Assembly: GCA_016293535.1 (NCBI GenBank)
Contig: JAEDEB010000008.1
Location: 1 to 49,533, forward strand
Direction of reading: 5' to 3'
Source: Bacteroidales bacterium
GTDB taxonomy: Bacteria > Bacteroidota > Bacteroidia > Bacteroidales > UBA932
DNA: 49,533 nucleotides
Each line of letters opens with the position of its first letter. Positions within the stretch are counted from its first letter, which is position 1. The translations under genes and the position numbers were made by a program. Positions 26,293 through 34,718 of this stretch are shown one piece after another. Under the pieces are notes generated by a model. That model did not search any database. It had not been told where the DNA came from and saw nothing but the letters and a program-made list of their open reading frames with translations.

Positions 26293-26985
26293 TTATCTCA
26301 ACTGGAATATAACAGGGAAGGTGTAGGTAACCCTGACAGCACGGTCACGCTGTTTTCCAGGAGTCCATTTTGGCGAACTTGATACCACTTTCACAGCTTC
26401 CTTGTCAAGTGAAGGATCCACCCCGCGAAGTACTTTTACATTCGTAACCTGGCCGTTGGTTTCTACTGTAAACTGCAGTGTAACTCGTCCCTGTACTCCA
26501 TTCTCCTTGGCAATCTCAGGGTATACGAGTCTCTCGTTCACCCATTTTGAGAATGTGTTGGCATCTCCGCCCATGAATGAAGGTTTTTCCTCAACGAGCT
26601 GGAATGGAATGGCTTCCTCTTCGATAACCTCTTCTTCCACAGCCTCTACATAGTCTGTAATCTCTACACCGAGATTTGAGTCATCTTCGAGGTTCATGAA
26701 CATGTCATCATCCACCTTGATATCATCGTCGATGATGTCGATGTTATCGGAGAGTACAGGGATTTTCGGAGTTTCAGGTGGTGGGGGAGGTGTTTCCTGA
26801 GTAATAGGTATCATCTCTTCTTCCTGGATGACAGCAGTCTCTTCCTCGAGAGTCGAAGCCTGCTTGTCTCTTGTGCCCCACTCGAATGCACCGAGCACTA
26901 TTCCGAGCGAAATACAAAGTCCAATCTCTATGAAAAGAAGTTTCTTGTTTTCAAGATTGGCTTTAGGCGTCTTTTTCTCTTCCAT
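26293..26985 (-). CDS. TonB-family energy transducer
   Basis: TonB couples the inner-membrane proton motive force to TonB-dependent outer-membrane transporters. The 230-residue protein has a cytoplasmic N-terminus, one TM helix (LLFIEIGLCISLGIVLGAF, about 16-34), a linker with PPPPPETPKIPV and a long acidic stretch (about 80-125) rich in Asp and Glu. The C-terminal TonB domain shows VYPEIAKENGVQGRVTLQF (about 163-181) and VLRGVDPSLDKEAVKVV. The very acidic linker is common in Bacteroidetes TonB homologues. No exbB/exbD is nearby. The region 26986-27100 upstream shows no clear minus-strand -7 box. Confidence 0.92.
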   Translation of the reverse strand: MEEKKTPKANLENKKLLFIEIGLCISLGIVLGAFEWGTRDKQASTLEEETAVIQEEEMIPITQETPPPPPETPKIPVLSDNIDIIDDDIKVDDDMFMNLEDDSNLGVEITDYVEAVEEEVIEEEAIPFQLVEEKPSFMGGDANTFSKWVNERLVYPEIAKENGVQGRVTLQFTVETNGQVTNVKVLRGVDPSLDKEAVKVVSSSPKWTPGKQRDRAVRVTYTFPVIFQLR

Positions 26986-27067
26986 ATAATATTTTTAGTT
27001 TATCCATTTAACCCCGTAAAGTTATAAATATTCTTTATTTTATTCAAATTCTTTTGGTGATTAGTTG

Positions 27068-27075
27068 TAGATTTG
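27068..27075 (+). promoter_or_regulatory. -7 element for ybeY-mnmG
   Basis: TAGATTTG matches TAnnTTTG, 25 bp before the ybeY ATG. Confidence 0.5.
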
Positions 27076-27100
27076 CCCCCTCATAAAGCATTTTTCATTT

Positions 27101-27526
27101 ATGATTTCTTACTTCTTCGAGGATACTAAATTCGTTTTCAAGCACAGAAGACTCAATAATCAATGGTTGAGACTTGTTGCAGAAAGCGAGATACGCAGAA
27201 TAGCTGATCTGAATATTATTTTCTGTTCAGACAATTACATATTGGATATTAACCAACGATTTCTCCAGCACGATTATTTTACTGATATTATCACTTTTGA
27301 TTATTGTGAAGGTGACAGGCTTTCAGGCGATCTTTTTATAAGTGTGGATTCCGTGAGGGAAAACAGTCTTGAGTATGGCAGTACCTTCGAGGAGGAACTT
27401 GACAGGGTGATGGTTCATGGTCTTCTTCATCTGATTGGCTATGATGACCATTCTGAGGAAGATATTCGTACCATGCGTAGCAAAGAAAACTATTATATTT
27501 CTTTAAAAGCAGCTATAAATGGTTGA
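27101..27526 (+). CDS. ybeY: Endoribonuclease YbeY, rRNA maturation factor
   Basis: Zinc-dependent RNase needed for 16S rRNA 3' maturation and ribosome quality control. The 141-residue product includes the conserved INQRFLQHDYFTDIITFDY and the metal site HGLLHLIGYDDHSEED (about 107-122), supplying the three histidines of the HGxLHLxGYDH motif. Its last 8 bp overlap mnmG, so the two are translationally linked; both act on translation-related RNAs. Confidence 0.93.
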   Translation: MISYFFEDTKFVFKHRRLNNQWLRLVAESEIRRIADLNIIFCSDNYILDINQRFLQHDYFTDIITFDYCEGDRLSGDLFISVDSVRENSLEYGSTFEEELDRVMVHGLLHLIGYDDHSEEDIRTMRSKENYYISLKAAING

Positions 27527-29555
27527 TTTTTATGATGTTATAGTTATTGGAGGCGGTCATGCAGGCTGCGAGGCTGCCATGGCTTCTTCTTCCATGGGAT
27601 CCCGTACGCTGCTTGTGAGCATGGATATGACCAAGTTCGGTCAAATGTCCTGCAATCCTGCAATTGGTGGTATAGCTAAAGGTCAGATAGTCAGAGAAAT
27701 AGATGCCTTGGGCGGGTATACCGGCATCATCACGGATTCCTCTACGATACAGTTCAGGATGCTCAACAAGTCCAAAGGTCCTGCAATGTGGAGTCCACGT
27801 GCCCAATGTTCCAAATCTGTATTTTCTTACAATTGGCGTACAGTTCTTGAATCTTCTCCTCTTCTTGATCTTTACCAGGATACTGTAAGCTCATTCATTT
27901 TAGATGGTAACAGAGTCACAGGAGTCAAGACCTCTACTGGAGCAGTTTTTAATTCCCGAGCTGTAATTCTTACTGCCGGTACTTTTCTTGGCGGGAAATT
28001 GTTCATTGGAAGAAATTCCTTCGACGGAGGTAGAATAGGGGAGTTGTCTTCATACGGTCTGACCGAGCAGTTGAAATCTTTGGGTATAAGTACCTCAAGA
28101 ATGAAGACGGGAACCCCGCCCCGCATAGACATTTCCTCCATCGATACTTCACTCTTGACCAGACAGGAAGGTGATTTACAGCCTGAACGTTTTTCTTTCC
28201 TTCCTATACTTTCAACAGCCCAGAACGGTACTCCGCAGAAGCCTTGTTTCATTGTACATACCAATTCCGAAGTTCACGATATACTTCGTTCCGGGTTTAA
28301 GGATTCTCCTCTTTTCCAAGGCTTGATAAAGGGTATAGGACCACGTTATTGCCCGAGTATTGAGGATAAATTGAGGACCTTTGCAGATAAGGATTCTCAT
28401 CAGTTGTTTCTTGAACCTGAAGGCAGGTATTCTAACGAGTATTATCTCCAGGGCTTTTCTTCCTCGCTTCCTCTGGATATACAGATGGAAGCTCTCCACG
28501 CCATAAAGGGATTGGAAAAGGCTAAAGTCTACAGGCCCGCTTATGCTGTCGAATATGATTATTTTGATCCTACTCAGCTTAGGCCCACTCTTGAGTCGAA
28601 GTCTCTCGAGAACCTCTATTTTGCCGGCCAGATCAATGGAACCACCGGTTATGAGGAGGCAGCTGCACAAGGCTTGATGGCGGGTATCAACGCGCATTTG
28701 AAGATAAACGAAAAGGATCCTTTTGTGCTCAAAAGAGATGAAGCCTATATTGGTGTGCTTATCGATGATTTGATTACAAAGGGTGTCGATGAACCTTACC
28801 GTATGTTCACTTCAAGGGCAGAGTATAGGATTCTTCTGAGGCAGGACAATGCTGATATCAGACTTACTCCTCTTTCTTATCAGATTGGATTGGCAGATAA
28901 GAGAAGGTATGATTTCACTATGAGAAAGTATGATTCAGTACATGTTCTTTCTTCATATTTGAGTGAGAATTCTGTCAAACCCGATAAGATCAATCCTTAT
29001 CTTTCTTCCATAGGTTCAGCTGTAATTGAGTTCAAAAAGAAATGGTCAGAAATTTTAATCAGACCACAGGTAAGGTTAGATAAGCTTTTGGATTTTGTTC
29101 CACGTGGAACGTATCAACCGGATTTATTAGAATATTCTTCAAACTATTATTCTGATATCGTAGCTTACCAGCAAGGAATCAAGACCAACGACTCCTACTC
29201 TCATGCTTTGTCTGTACTAAAATCGAATACTGAATTTCCTCTATCTTCTCTCGATTCTGATAAAGTGAATTCTGTACTTGAAAGCGTATTGAAGAAGGAG
29301 GTGATAGATTCTTGTGAAATTGCAGTCAAGTATAGTGGATATATTGACAGGGAGGCTCAATTGGCTGCAAAAATATCCAGACTTGAAAATCTGAAGATTC
29401 CTGAAGATTTCAATTTTGATGCAGTTGAATCATTATCTATTGAATGTAGACAGAAGTTAAAGAGATATAGGCCTGCAACTATTGCCCAGGCCTCCAGAAT
29501 ATCCGGAGTATCTCCTTCTGATATATCAATCCTTCTTGTCTATTTCGGAAGGTAG
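27519..29555 (+). CDS. mnmG: tRNA uridine-5-carboxymethylaminomethyl modification enzyme MnmG, with an extended C-terminal region
   Basis: With MnmE, MnmG installs cmnm5 groups on U34 of certain tRNAs, using FAD. The N-terminus carries VIVIGGGHAGCEAAMASSSM (FAD site), CNPAIGGIAKGQIVREIDALGG, TAGTFLGGKLFIG and LFTSRAEYRILLRQDNADIRL-type sequence near 420 (cited in parts). The length of 678 is about 50 more than E. coli MnmG (629); the surplus appears to lie around residues 525-590, between QVRLDKLLDFV and the conserved YSGYIDREAQ. That segment contains a parS-like site in its coding sequence (VPRGT codons 527-531). The C-terminus GVSPSDISILLVYFGR is normal. Confidence 0.95.
   Translation: MVDFYDVIVIGGGHAGCEAAMASSSMGSRTLLVSMDMTKFGQMSCNPAIGGIAKGQIVREIDALGGYTGIITDSSTIQFRMLNKSKGPAMWSPRAQCSKSVFSYNWRTVLESSPLLDLYQDTVSSFILDGNRVTGVKTSTGAVFNSRAVILTAGTFLGGKLFIGRNSFDGGRIGELSSYGLTEQLKSLGISTSRMKTGTPPRIDISSIDTSLLTRQEGDLQPERFSFLPILSTAQNGTPQKPCFIVHTNSEVHDILRSGFKDSPLFQGLIKGIGPRYCPSIEDKLRTFADKDSHQLFLEPEGRYSNEYYLQGFSSSLPLDIQMEALHAIKGLEKAKVYRPAYAVEYDYFDPTQLRPTLESKSLENLYFAGQINGTTGYEEAAAQGLMAGINAHLKINEKDPFVLKRDEAYIGVLIDDLITKGVDEPYRMFTSRAEYRILLRQDNADIRLTPLSYQIGLADKRRYDFTMRKYDSVHVLSSYLSENSVKPDKINPYLSSIGSAVIEFKKKWSEILIRPQVRLDKLLDFVPRGTYQPDLLEYSSNYYSDIVAYQQGIKTNDSYSHALSVLKSNTEFPLSSLDSDKVNSVLESVLKKEVIDSCEIAVKYSGYIDREAQLAAKISRLENLKIPEDFNFDAVESLSIECRQKLKRYRPATIAQASRISGVSPSDISILLVYFGR
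29096..29111. other. parS-like site 1 (inside mnmG)
   Basis: TGTTCCACGTGGAACG matches the general bacterial parS consensus TGTTnCACGTGnAACA at every defined base but the last. The 14-bp core GTTCCACGTGGAAC is a perfect palindrome. parS sites bind ParB and cluster near the chromosome origin. It lies in the unusual insertion of MnmG. ParB binding is inferred, not shown. Confidence 0.65.
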
Positions 29556-29560
29556 ATAAT

Positions 29561-29588
29561 AAAAAACCAAGTTCCACGTGGAACTTGG
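29561..29588. other. parS-like site 2, also shaped as a terminator for ruvA
   Basis: AGTTCCACGTGGAACT at 29570-29585 has the same perfect 14-bp palindromic core as site 1, 474 bp away. The palindrome extends to 29567-29588 (22 bp). On the minus strand it follows the ruvA stop by 29 bp and is followed by TTTTTTATTATC, so it can also fold as a 9-bp hairpin with a U-tract ending the ruvA transcript. Both roles are possible at once. Confidence 0.6.
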
Positions 29589-29617
29589 TAAGCGCGTCAA
29601 GGAATACTCCAGGGATG

Positions 29618-30211
29618 TCAGAGTTTTTTCAATGACAGTTTGATAAGATTCTCAATTGTCGCTCCAGGCTGTTCTTTCAGAATTGAATTTACCACCTTGC
29701 TTACTGCAGGTTTAGCAAATCCTAACATTACAAGGGCTGTTATGGCTTCGTTGGCTATGCTGCTGTCAGGAGTGCCGAAGAGAACTTCATTAGATGATGC
29801 TGTTCCTTCTCCTTTGACAATTTTATCTTTCAGATCTATTATCAGTCTCTGGGCGCTCTTTATGCCTATACCCTTGATGGATTTGATTCTGTTGACATCC
29901 TCCGATATTATGGCGTGTCTTATTTCTTCACAGCTGAGGGAGGAGAGCATCATCCTTGCCGTACCTACTCCGATTCCGGATACAGCAATAACCAGCCTGA
30001 ATAATTCACGTTCGTCCTTGTCTGCAAACCCGTAAAACATTTCCTCGTCCTCTCTCAGGATATGATGAAGGTATAGCTTTGCCTCCTGGGAGTTCTCAAG
30101 TTTTGAAAAGGTCTGCAGTGAAATTGCTGCGTGGAATCCTATGCCTCCACATTCAATGACAATGTCGGTAGGAGTAATCTCCGCGATTTTACCTTTTACG
30201 TAATCGAACAT
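29618..30211 (-). CDS. ruvA: Holliday junction branch migration complex subunit RuvA
   Basis: Tetrameric junction-binding protein that loads RuvB. The 197-residue product shows the N-terminal OB fold (MFDYVKGKIAEITPTDIVIE), the acidic-pin region and the tandem helix-hairpin-helix motifs VSGIGVGTARMML (about 79-91) and IKGIGIKSAQRLIIDLKDK (about 113-131), then a linker and the C-terminal RuvB-binding domain EAITALVMLGFAKPAV. It converges on mnmG. Confidence 0.95.
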   Translation of the reverse strand: MFDYVKGKIAEITPTDIVIECGGIGFHAAISLQTFSKLENSQEAKLYLHHILREDEEMFYGFADKDERELFRLVIAVSGIGVGTARMMLSSLSCEEIRHAIISEDVNRIKSIKGIGIKSAQRLIIDLKDKIVKGEGTASSNEVLFGTPDSSIANEAITALVMLGFAKPAVSKVVNSILKEQPGATIENLIKLSLKKL

Positions 30212-30246
30212 ATTCTATGAATCTCTATTTTGAATCAATATTTGTT

Positions 30247-30526
30247 TTAAGACGGAAAATGACTGGATATAACTGTGACTCTGCCCTGAATCCTGTCACC
30301 ATCGAAGATCGGTCTCTTGTCATTTGCAAAATCAATTATCATTGGCCCCTCATCCTTGAAAGGAATAACAGATTCCATACGAAACAATCCCGGACAGTGA
30401 TGTGTCAACCCCGGACATTGCGATTTCATCCAATATTTCCTCAACGTGCCTATCGTAACAGTTGCAGCCATTCAGACCTATGGCTACGATAAATGAGAAA
30501 ATATATAGAGAAAGGATTCGTCTCAT
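30247..30526 (-). pseudogene. Possible decayed small lipoprotein gene (frameshifted)
   Basis: From ATG 30526 the minus strand encodes MRRILSLYIFSFIVAIGLNGC, a convincing lipoprotein signal, then about 37 residues before a stop at 30350. Another frame over 30471-30247 continues with MESVIPFKDEGPMIID and GRVTVISSHFPS to a stop near ruvA. A single frame change around 30380-30420 would join them into a protein of about 92 residues. Alternatively the 58-residue lipoprotein alone is real and the second frame is chance. I recognise neither part. Confidence 0.35.
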
Positions 30527-30606
30527 GAATTGCAATTTACGGAAGTTATGATGCAAAATTACCAATATTTCCAAAGAACTCAAGTTCCTCTTCATGAAGG
30601 TGAGAA

Positions 30607-30764
30607 CCTTATTCAAATCTGTTGCATGTTATTTTTCATATTATTTAAGATTGCTAAATTTGCAGGATTTTAGTAATCGTCAATACATAACCTGCATCAT
30701 TGTATGAATATCTGAACTCTGAAATCTTATTCAAAACTGAAGCAAGTTATTATTTAAAATTACT
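30607..30764. repeat. Intergenic repeat units B and C: one promoter-linked copy plus a 95-bp imperfect palindrome upstream of sufS
   Basis: Copy B (30607-30642, plus) reads CCTTATTCAAATCTGTTGC and ends in a -7 box TAAATTTG at 30655-30662, exactly 18 nt after TTATTTTT as in copy A. It is followed by two further copies head to head: 30670-30713 (minus orientation) and 30721-30764 (plus, ATCTTATTCAAAACTGAAGC), which form an imperfect palindrome centred near 30717. The sufS ATG is 8 bp beyond its end. A transcript from the B promoter would carry this palindrome as a leader hairpin. Confidence 0.6.
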
Positions 30765-30771
30765 CAAGAGA

Positions 30772-32001
30772 ATGTCAAGAATAGAAGAAATACGCAGAAT
30801 GGTACCAATCCTCGGACGCAAGGTCTATGGAAAGGATCTGGTCTATTTTGACAATGCTGCAACTGCTCAGCGTCCGCAGTCGGTAATCGATGAGTGGAAT
30901 CGTATATCTTCAGTATCAAATGCCAATATCCACCGTGCGGTGCATATTCTCGCCTCAGAAGCGACGGATGCGTATGAAGATGCGCGCACTGCCGTGAAGG
31001 AATTCATAAACGCCGGTTCCAGAGAAGAAATCATATTCACTTCAGGCACAACAGCGTCTATCAATCTTGTAGCTTTCTGCTTCGGAGAGAGGTATGTAAA
31101 TGAGGGAGACGAGATAGTGGTATCTGCAGTAGAACATCATTCTAATCTTGTTCCATGGCAGATGATGTGCAGAAGGAGAAAGGCAAAACTGAAGGTGATA
31201 CCTGTGGATGATGAAGGCCATCTGATAATGGATGAATTTCCGAAACTGCTCAATGAAAGGACAAGGATAGTGGCTGTTACCCATATCTCGAATGTTCTCG
31301 GAATTGTGAATCCTGTTGAGGAAATAATCCGCATATCACATCTTCATAATATTCCAGTTCTCGTTGACGGTGCTCAAGGTATAGTTCACTGCGGCGTGGA
31401 TGTTACAGCCATGGACTGTGACTTCTATGCATTTTCCGGTCATAAGATTTATGCTGCGACCGGAACAGGAGTTCTTTATGGAAAGCGCCGCTTCCTTGAA
31501 GAGATGCCTCCTTTCTTAGGCGGTGGTGAAATGGTCGGTACGGTCACTATTGAAAGCTCTTCATACGCCGATATTCCGTACAAGTATGAGGCTGGCACTC
31601 AGAATTTCGCATCCTCAGCGACTTTAAAGCCTGCTCTTGAGTTTGCTAAATTATTGAATGATAATGATTTAATAAGAGAAAACAGGCAAATTTCGCTGTA
31701 CCTGGAAAATGAGCTCAAAAAAATCGAAGGATTGAGGCTTTACGGCACGTCGAGGAATGGTGAAGAGAAGGTTTCTCTGTTTTCTTTTACAGTGCAAGGT
31801 GTTCACCATGAGGATCTTGCGTTAATTTTAGACAAGATGGGAGTGGCTGTGAGATCGGGTCAGATGTGTGCTGAACCTGTAATGACAAGGTTCTCGGTGA
31901 CAGGAATGCTCCGTGCGTCTCTTGCTCCGTACAACACCATGGCTGAAGCTGAATATTTCATAAGCTCGCTTGTCAGGGCGATATCAATGTTGAAGGACTG
32001 A
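30772..32001 (+). CDS. sufS: Cysteine desulfurase SufS (group II)
   Basis: PLP enzyme that takes sulfur from cysteine for Fe-S cluster assembly. From ATG 30772 the product has 409 residues. It shows VYFDNAATAQRPQSV at the start, the cofactor-binding FSGHKIYAATGTGVLYGK (Lys forms the Schiff base, about 225), and RSGQMCAEPVMTRF with the active-site Cys, then RASLAPYNT. The usual GHHCAQP is GQMCAEP here. Extending to 30700 would run into the repeat and add 24 residues unlike the family. sufE follows after 2 bp. Confidence 0.95.
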   Translation: MSRIEEIRRMVPILGRKVYGKDLVYFDNAATAQRPQSVIDEWNRISSVSNANIHRAVHILASEATDAYEDARTAVKEFINAGSREEIIFTSGTTASINLVAFCFGERYVNEGDEIVVSAVEHHSNLVPWQMMCRRRKAKLKVIPVDDEGHLIMDEFPKLLNERTRIVAVTHISNVLGIVNPVEEIIRISHLHNIPVLVDGAQGIVHCGVDVTAMDCDFYAFSGHKIYAATGTGVLYGKRRFLEEMPPFLGGGEMVGTVTIESSSYADIPYKYEAGTQNFASSATLKPALEFAKLLNDNDLIRENRQISLYLENELKKIEGLRLYGTSRNGEEKVSLFSFTVQGVHHEDLALILDKMGVAVRSGQMCAEPVMTRFSVTGMLRASLAPYNTMAEAEYFISSLVRAISMLKD

Positions 32002-32003
32002 TT

Positions 32004-32411
32004 ATGGAACTTGAAAGGCAGGAACAGGAAATAGTAGAAGAATTTTCTATGTTCGACGAATGGCTCGACAAGTACGAGTACATTATTGATATGGGAAAGT
32101 CCCTCGCAAACTTTCCCGAAGAAAAGAAGACTGATGACAGGCTTATCAAGGGATGTCAGTCAAGAGTCTGGCTGGACTCGAGAGTGGAGGACGGAAAAAT
32201 ATTCTTCACAGCTGACAGCGATGCCATAATTACAAAGGGAATAATCTCACTGCTGATAAGGCTCTATTCGGGAAGGACTCCTGAAGAGATTCTCGGTTCG
32301 GATTTTTCAGTAGTGGAAAAGATAGGGCTAAAGGAGAATCTAAGTCCAACAAGGGCTAACGGTCTTGTTTCTATGATAGAGAAGATACGTCAGATTGCAG
32401 CTTCGGTATAA
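32004..32411 (+). CDS. sufE: Cysteine desulfuration protein SufE
   Basis: SufE accepts the persulfide sulfur from SufS and passes it to the SufBCD scaffold. The 135-residue protein shows FSMFDEWLDKYEYIIDMGK at the start and the acceptor site DRLIKGCQSRVWLDS (Cys about 50), followed by ITKGIISLLIRLYSGRTPEEI. Only 2 bp separate it from sufS. sufBCD are not in the window. Confidence 0.95.
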   Translation: MELERQEQEIVEEFSMFDEWLDKYEYIIDMGKSLANFPEEKKTDDRLIKGCQSRVWLDSRVEDGKIFFTADSDAIITKGIISLLIRLYSGRTPEEILGSDFSVVEKIGLKENLSPTRANGLVSMIEKIRQIAASV

Positions 32412-32412
32412 T

Positions 32413-32721
32413 ATGCTTGAAAGAGATATAATAATGGCATTGAGGCAGGTCTATGACCCCGAAATACCGGTGAACATATATGACCTCGGACTTATATACG
32501 ATCTGAGGGTGAATCAGCAGCACGAGGTGTACATTCAGATGACATTGACGGCTCCCAACTGTCCTATGGCAGATTATGTTGTAGATCAGGTTAGGGCGGC
32601 CGTGGAAGATGTTCCCGGTGTAGTAAGTGCGCAGATAGACCTGGTGTTCGAACCGGCATGGGACAAGAGCAGAATGTCTGAGGAGGCCCTTGTCGAACTC
32701 GGTCTTGACGGTGATGAGTAG
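32413..32721 (+). CDS. MIP18/SufT-like Fe-S assembly protein (DUF59)
   Basis: DUF59 proteins of the SufT/PaaD type help Fe-S protein maturation. The 102-residue product from ATG 32413 contains ALRQVYDPEIPVNIYDLGLI, the family hallmark, and LTAPNCPMADYVVDQV with the conserved Cys, then VEDVPGVVSAQIDLVFEP. It starts 1 bp after the sufE stop, which supports membership of the SUF operon. A TTG at 32395 would overlap sufE and is not preferred. Confidence 0.92.
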   Translation: MLERDIIMALRQVYDPEIPVNIYDLGLIYDLRVNQQHEVYIQMTLTAPNCPMADYVVDQVRAAVEDVPGVVSAQIDLVFEPAWDKSRMSEEALVELGLDGDE

Positions 32722-33151
32722 GGATTTCATATATCTTTCTCTCGGTTCCAATCTCGGAGACAGGGAAGCAAACCTGAGAAAGGCAATAAGACTGCTCGAG
32801 TTGGGTTTGGGTGTGGGATGTACCCGTATATCCGAGTTCATAACCACGAAGTCCTGGGGTTTCGATGCACCCGATTTTTTAAATGCGGTCGCCGTTTTCC
32901 CTGTCGGAAAAGTCGATCCATTCGAGGTGCTGGACCTGTGCAAACGGATAGAAAGAGAGATGGGACGGACGGATGGACCCGAATATGGAGAGGATGGAAA
33001 ACGCATATACCATTCGAGGATCATCGATATAGATATACTTCTGTTCGGTGAACTGCGTCTGGATACACCGCAGCTAAAAATCCCTCACCCGTTGATGTGG
33101 GAACGTGATTTTGTGACGGTGCCGCTGCGTCAGGTGATGGAAGAGAATTAA
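32714..33151 (+). CDS. folK: 2-amino-4-hydroxy-6-hydroxymethyldihydropteridine pyrophosphokinase
   Basis: HPPK of folate synthesis: it transfers pyrophosphate from ATP to 6-hydroxymethyl-dihydropterin. From ATG 32714, 145 residues. Motifs: IYLSLGSNLGDREANLRKAI (about 6-25), GFDAPDFLNAVAVF, and the metal-binding SRIIDIDILLFG (about 101-112) followed by IPHPLMWERDFVTVPL. Its start overlaps the end of the DUF59 gene by 8 bp. Confidence 0.95.
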   Translation: MSRDFIYLSLGSNLGDREANLRKAIRLLELGLGVGCTRISEFITTKSWGFDAPDFLNAVAVFPVGKVDPFEVLDLCKRIEREMGRTDGPEYGEDGKRIYHSRIIDIDILLFGELRLDTPQLKIPHPLMWERDFVTVPLRQVMEEN

Positions 33152-33167
33152 TTCAAATACAGATATT

Positions 33168-34712
33168 ATGACACAGGATGAACTTTTCAAGGTGCTTGTA
33201 GCCCACTGCAAGGAGTATGGATTCATTTTTCCTTCCAGTGAAATTTATGACGGACTCGGAGCTGTTTACGACTACGGTCAGCTCGGAGTTGAGCTCAAGA
33301 ACAACATCAAAACCTACTGGTGGAACGCCATGACCCGTCTGAACGAGAATATCGTCGGCATCGATTCCGCCATTTTCATGCACCCGCGAATCTGGGAGGC
33401 TTCCGGTCATGTAGGAGCATTCAACGATCCACTTATAGACAATAAGGATTCCAAGAAGAGATATCGCGCCGACGTGCTTATCGAGGACTATCTTGCCAAG
33501 ATAGAGGAGAAAATGAACAAGGAGGTGGAGAAGGGACGCAGAAAGTTCGGTGAGAGTTTCGACGAGGCCCAGTTCAGGGCTACCAACCCCAACGTACTTC
33601 GTGAGAAGAATAAGTACGAGGAGGTGCACAACCGCTTCGTGAAGGCTCAGAATGAGAACAATCTCGAGGAATACCGCCAGATTATCGTGGACTGCGGTAT
33701 CGTTTGTCCTATCAGCGGAACCTGCAACTGGACAGAGGTACGTCAGTTCAACCTTATGTTCAGCACCTCGATGGGAAGCACATCCGAGGGCGCAAACACC
33801 ATCTATCTTCGTCCTGAAACAGCCCAGGGTATTTTCGTCAATTATCTCAATGTCCAGAAGACAGGACGCATGAAACTTCCTTTCGGTATTGCACAGATAG
33901 GAAAAGCCTTCCGCAACGAAATTGTTGCCCGCCAGTTCATATTCAGAATGAGGGAGTTCGAGCAGATGGAAATGCAGTTCTTCATCAAGCCGGGCACCGA
34001 ACTCGACTGGTTCAGGAAGTGGAAGGAAACCCGTATGAAGTGGCACGTAAATATGGGTATGGGTGCACAGAACTACCGTTTCCACGACCACGAGAAACTG
34101 GCTCACTATGCCAATGCGGCGACTGACATTGAGTTCAACTTCCCGTTCGGATTCAAGGAACTGGAAGGAATACACAGCCGTACCGATTTCGACCTCGGCA
34201 ACCATCAGAAATTCTCAGGAAAGAAGATACAGTACTTCGATCCGGAAACAAACGAGAGCTACACACCGTACGTCATAGAAACTTCCATAGGAGTTGACAG
34301 GATGGTGCTTGCTGTGCTGAGCAACTCATACAAGGTAGAGCAGCTCGAGAACGGTGAAAGCAGGGTGGTTCTCAGCATTCCGGCCCCGCTTGCCCCTGTA
34401 AAGGTGGCCGTGCTTCCTCTTCTGAAGAACAATGAGGAACTCACTTCCCTTGCACAGGAAATTATGGACGACCTCAAGTATGATTTCAACTGTCAGTACG
34501 ACGAGAAGGACTCCATAGGCAAGAGATACCGCCGCCAGGACGCCATAGGAACGCCTTTCTGCGTTACTGTGGACCACGAGTCCCTCAATGACCGTTGCGT
34601 GACCATAAGGCACAGGGATTCCATGCTGCAGGAGAGAGTAAGGATAGAGGATCTCAGCTCCATCATACGCAAGGAGGTAGACCTCAATATACTTCTCAGA
34701 AATCTGAAATAA
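33168..34712 (+). CDS. glyS: Glycyl-tRNA synthetase, alpha2 (single-chain) type
   Basis: Class II synthetase charging tRNA-Gly. At 514 residues it is the homodimeric type shared with eukaryotes, archaea and Bacteroidetes, not the alpha2beta2 GlyQ/GlyS form. It shows YDYGQLGVELKNNIKTYWW near the N-terminus, RPETAQGIFVNYLN (about 216-229), RNEIVARQFIFRMREFEQME (motif 2), IETSIGVDRMVLAVL (motif 3), and a C-terminal anticodon-binding domain with PAPLAPVKVAVLPL. It lies 16 bp after folK and converges with the ThiL-like gene at a 6-bp gap. Confidence 0.96.
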   Translation: MTQDELFKVLVAHCKEYGFIFPSSEIYDGLGAVYDYGQLGVELKNNIKTYWWNAMTRLNENIVGIDSAIFMHPRIWEASGHVGAFNDPLIDNKDSKKRYRADVLIEDYLAKIEEKMNKEVEKGRRKFGESFDEAQFRATNPNVLREKNKYEEVHNRFVKAQNENNLEEYRQIIVDCGIVCPISGTCNWTEVRQFNLMFSTSMGSTSEGANTIYLRPETAQGIFVNYLNVQKTGRMKLPFGIAQIGKAFRNEIVARQFIFRMREFEQMEMQFFIKPGTELDWFRKWKETRMKWHVNMGMGAQNYRFHDHEKLAHYANAATDIEFNFPFGFKELEGIHSRTDFDLGNHQKFSGKKIQYFDPETNESYTPYVIETSIGVDRMVLAVLSNSYKVEQLENGESRVVLSIPAPLAPVKVAVLPLLKNNEELTSLAQEIMDDLKYDFNCQYDEKDSIGKRYRRQDAIGTPFCVTVDHESLNDRCVTIRHRDSMLQERVRIEDLSSIIRKEVDLNILLRNLK

Positions 34713-34718
34713 CTTTTT

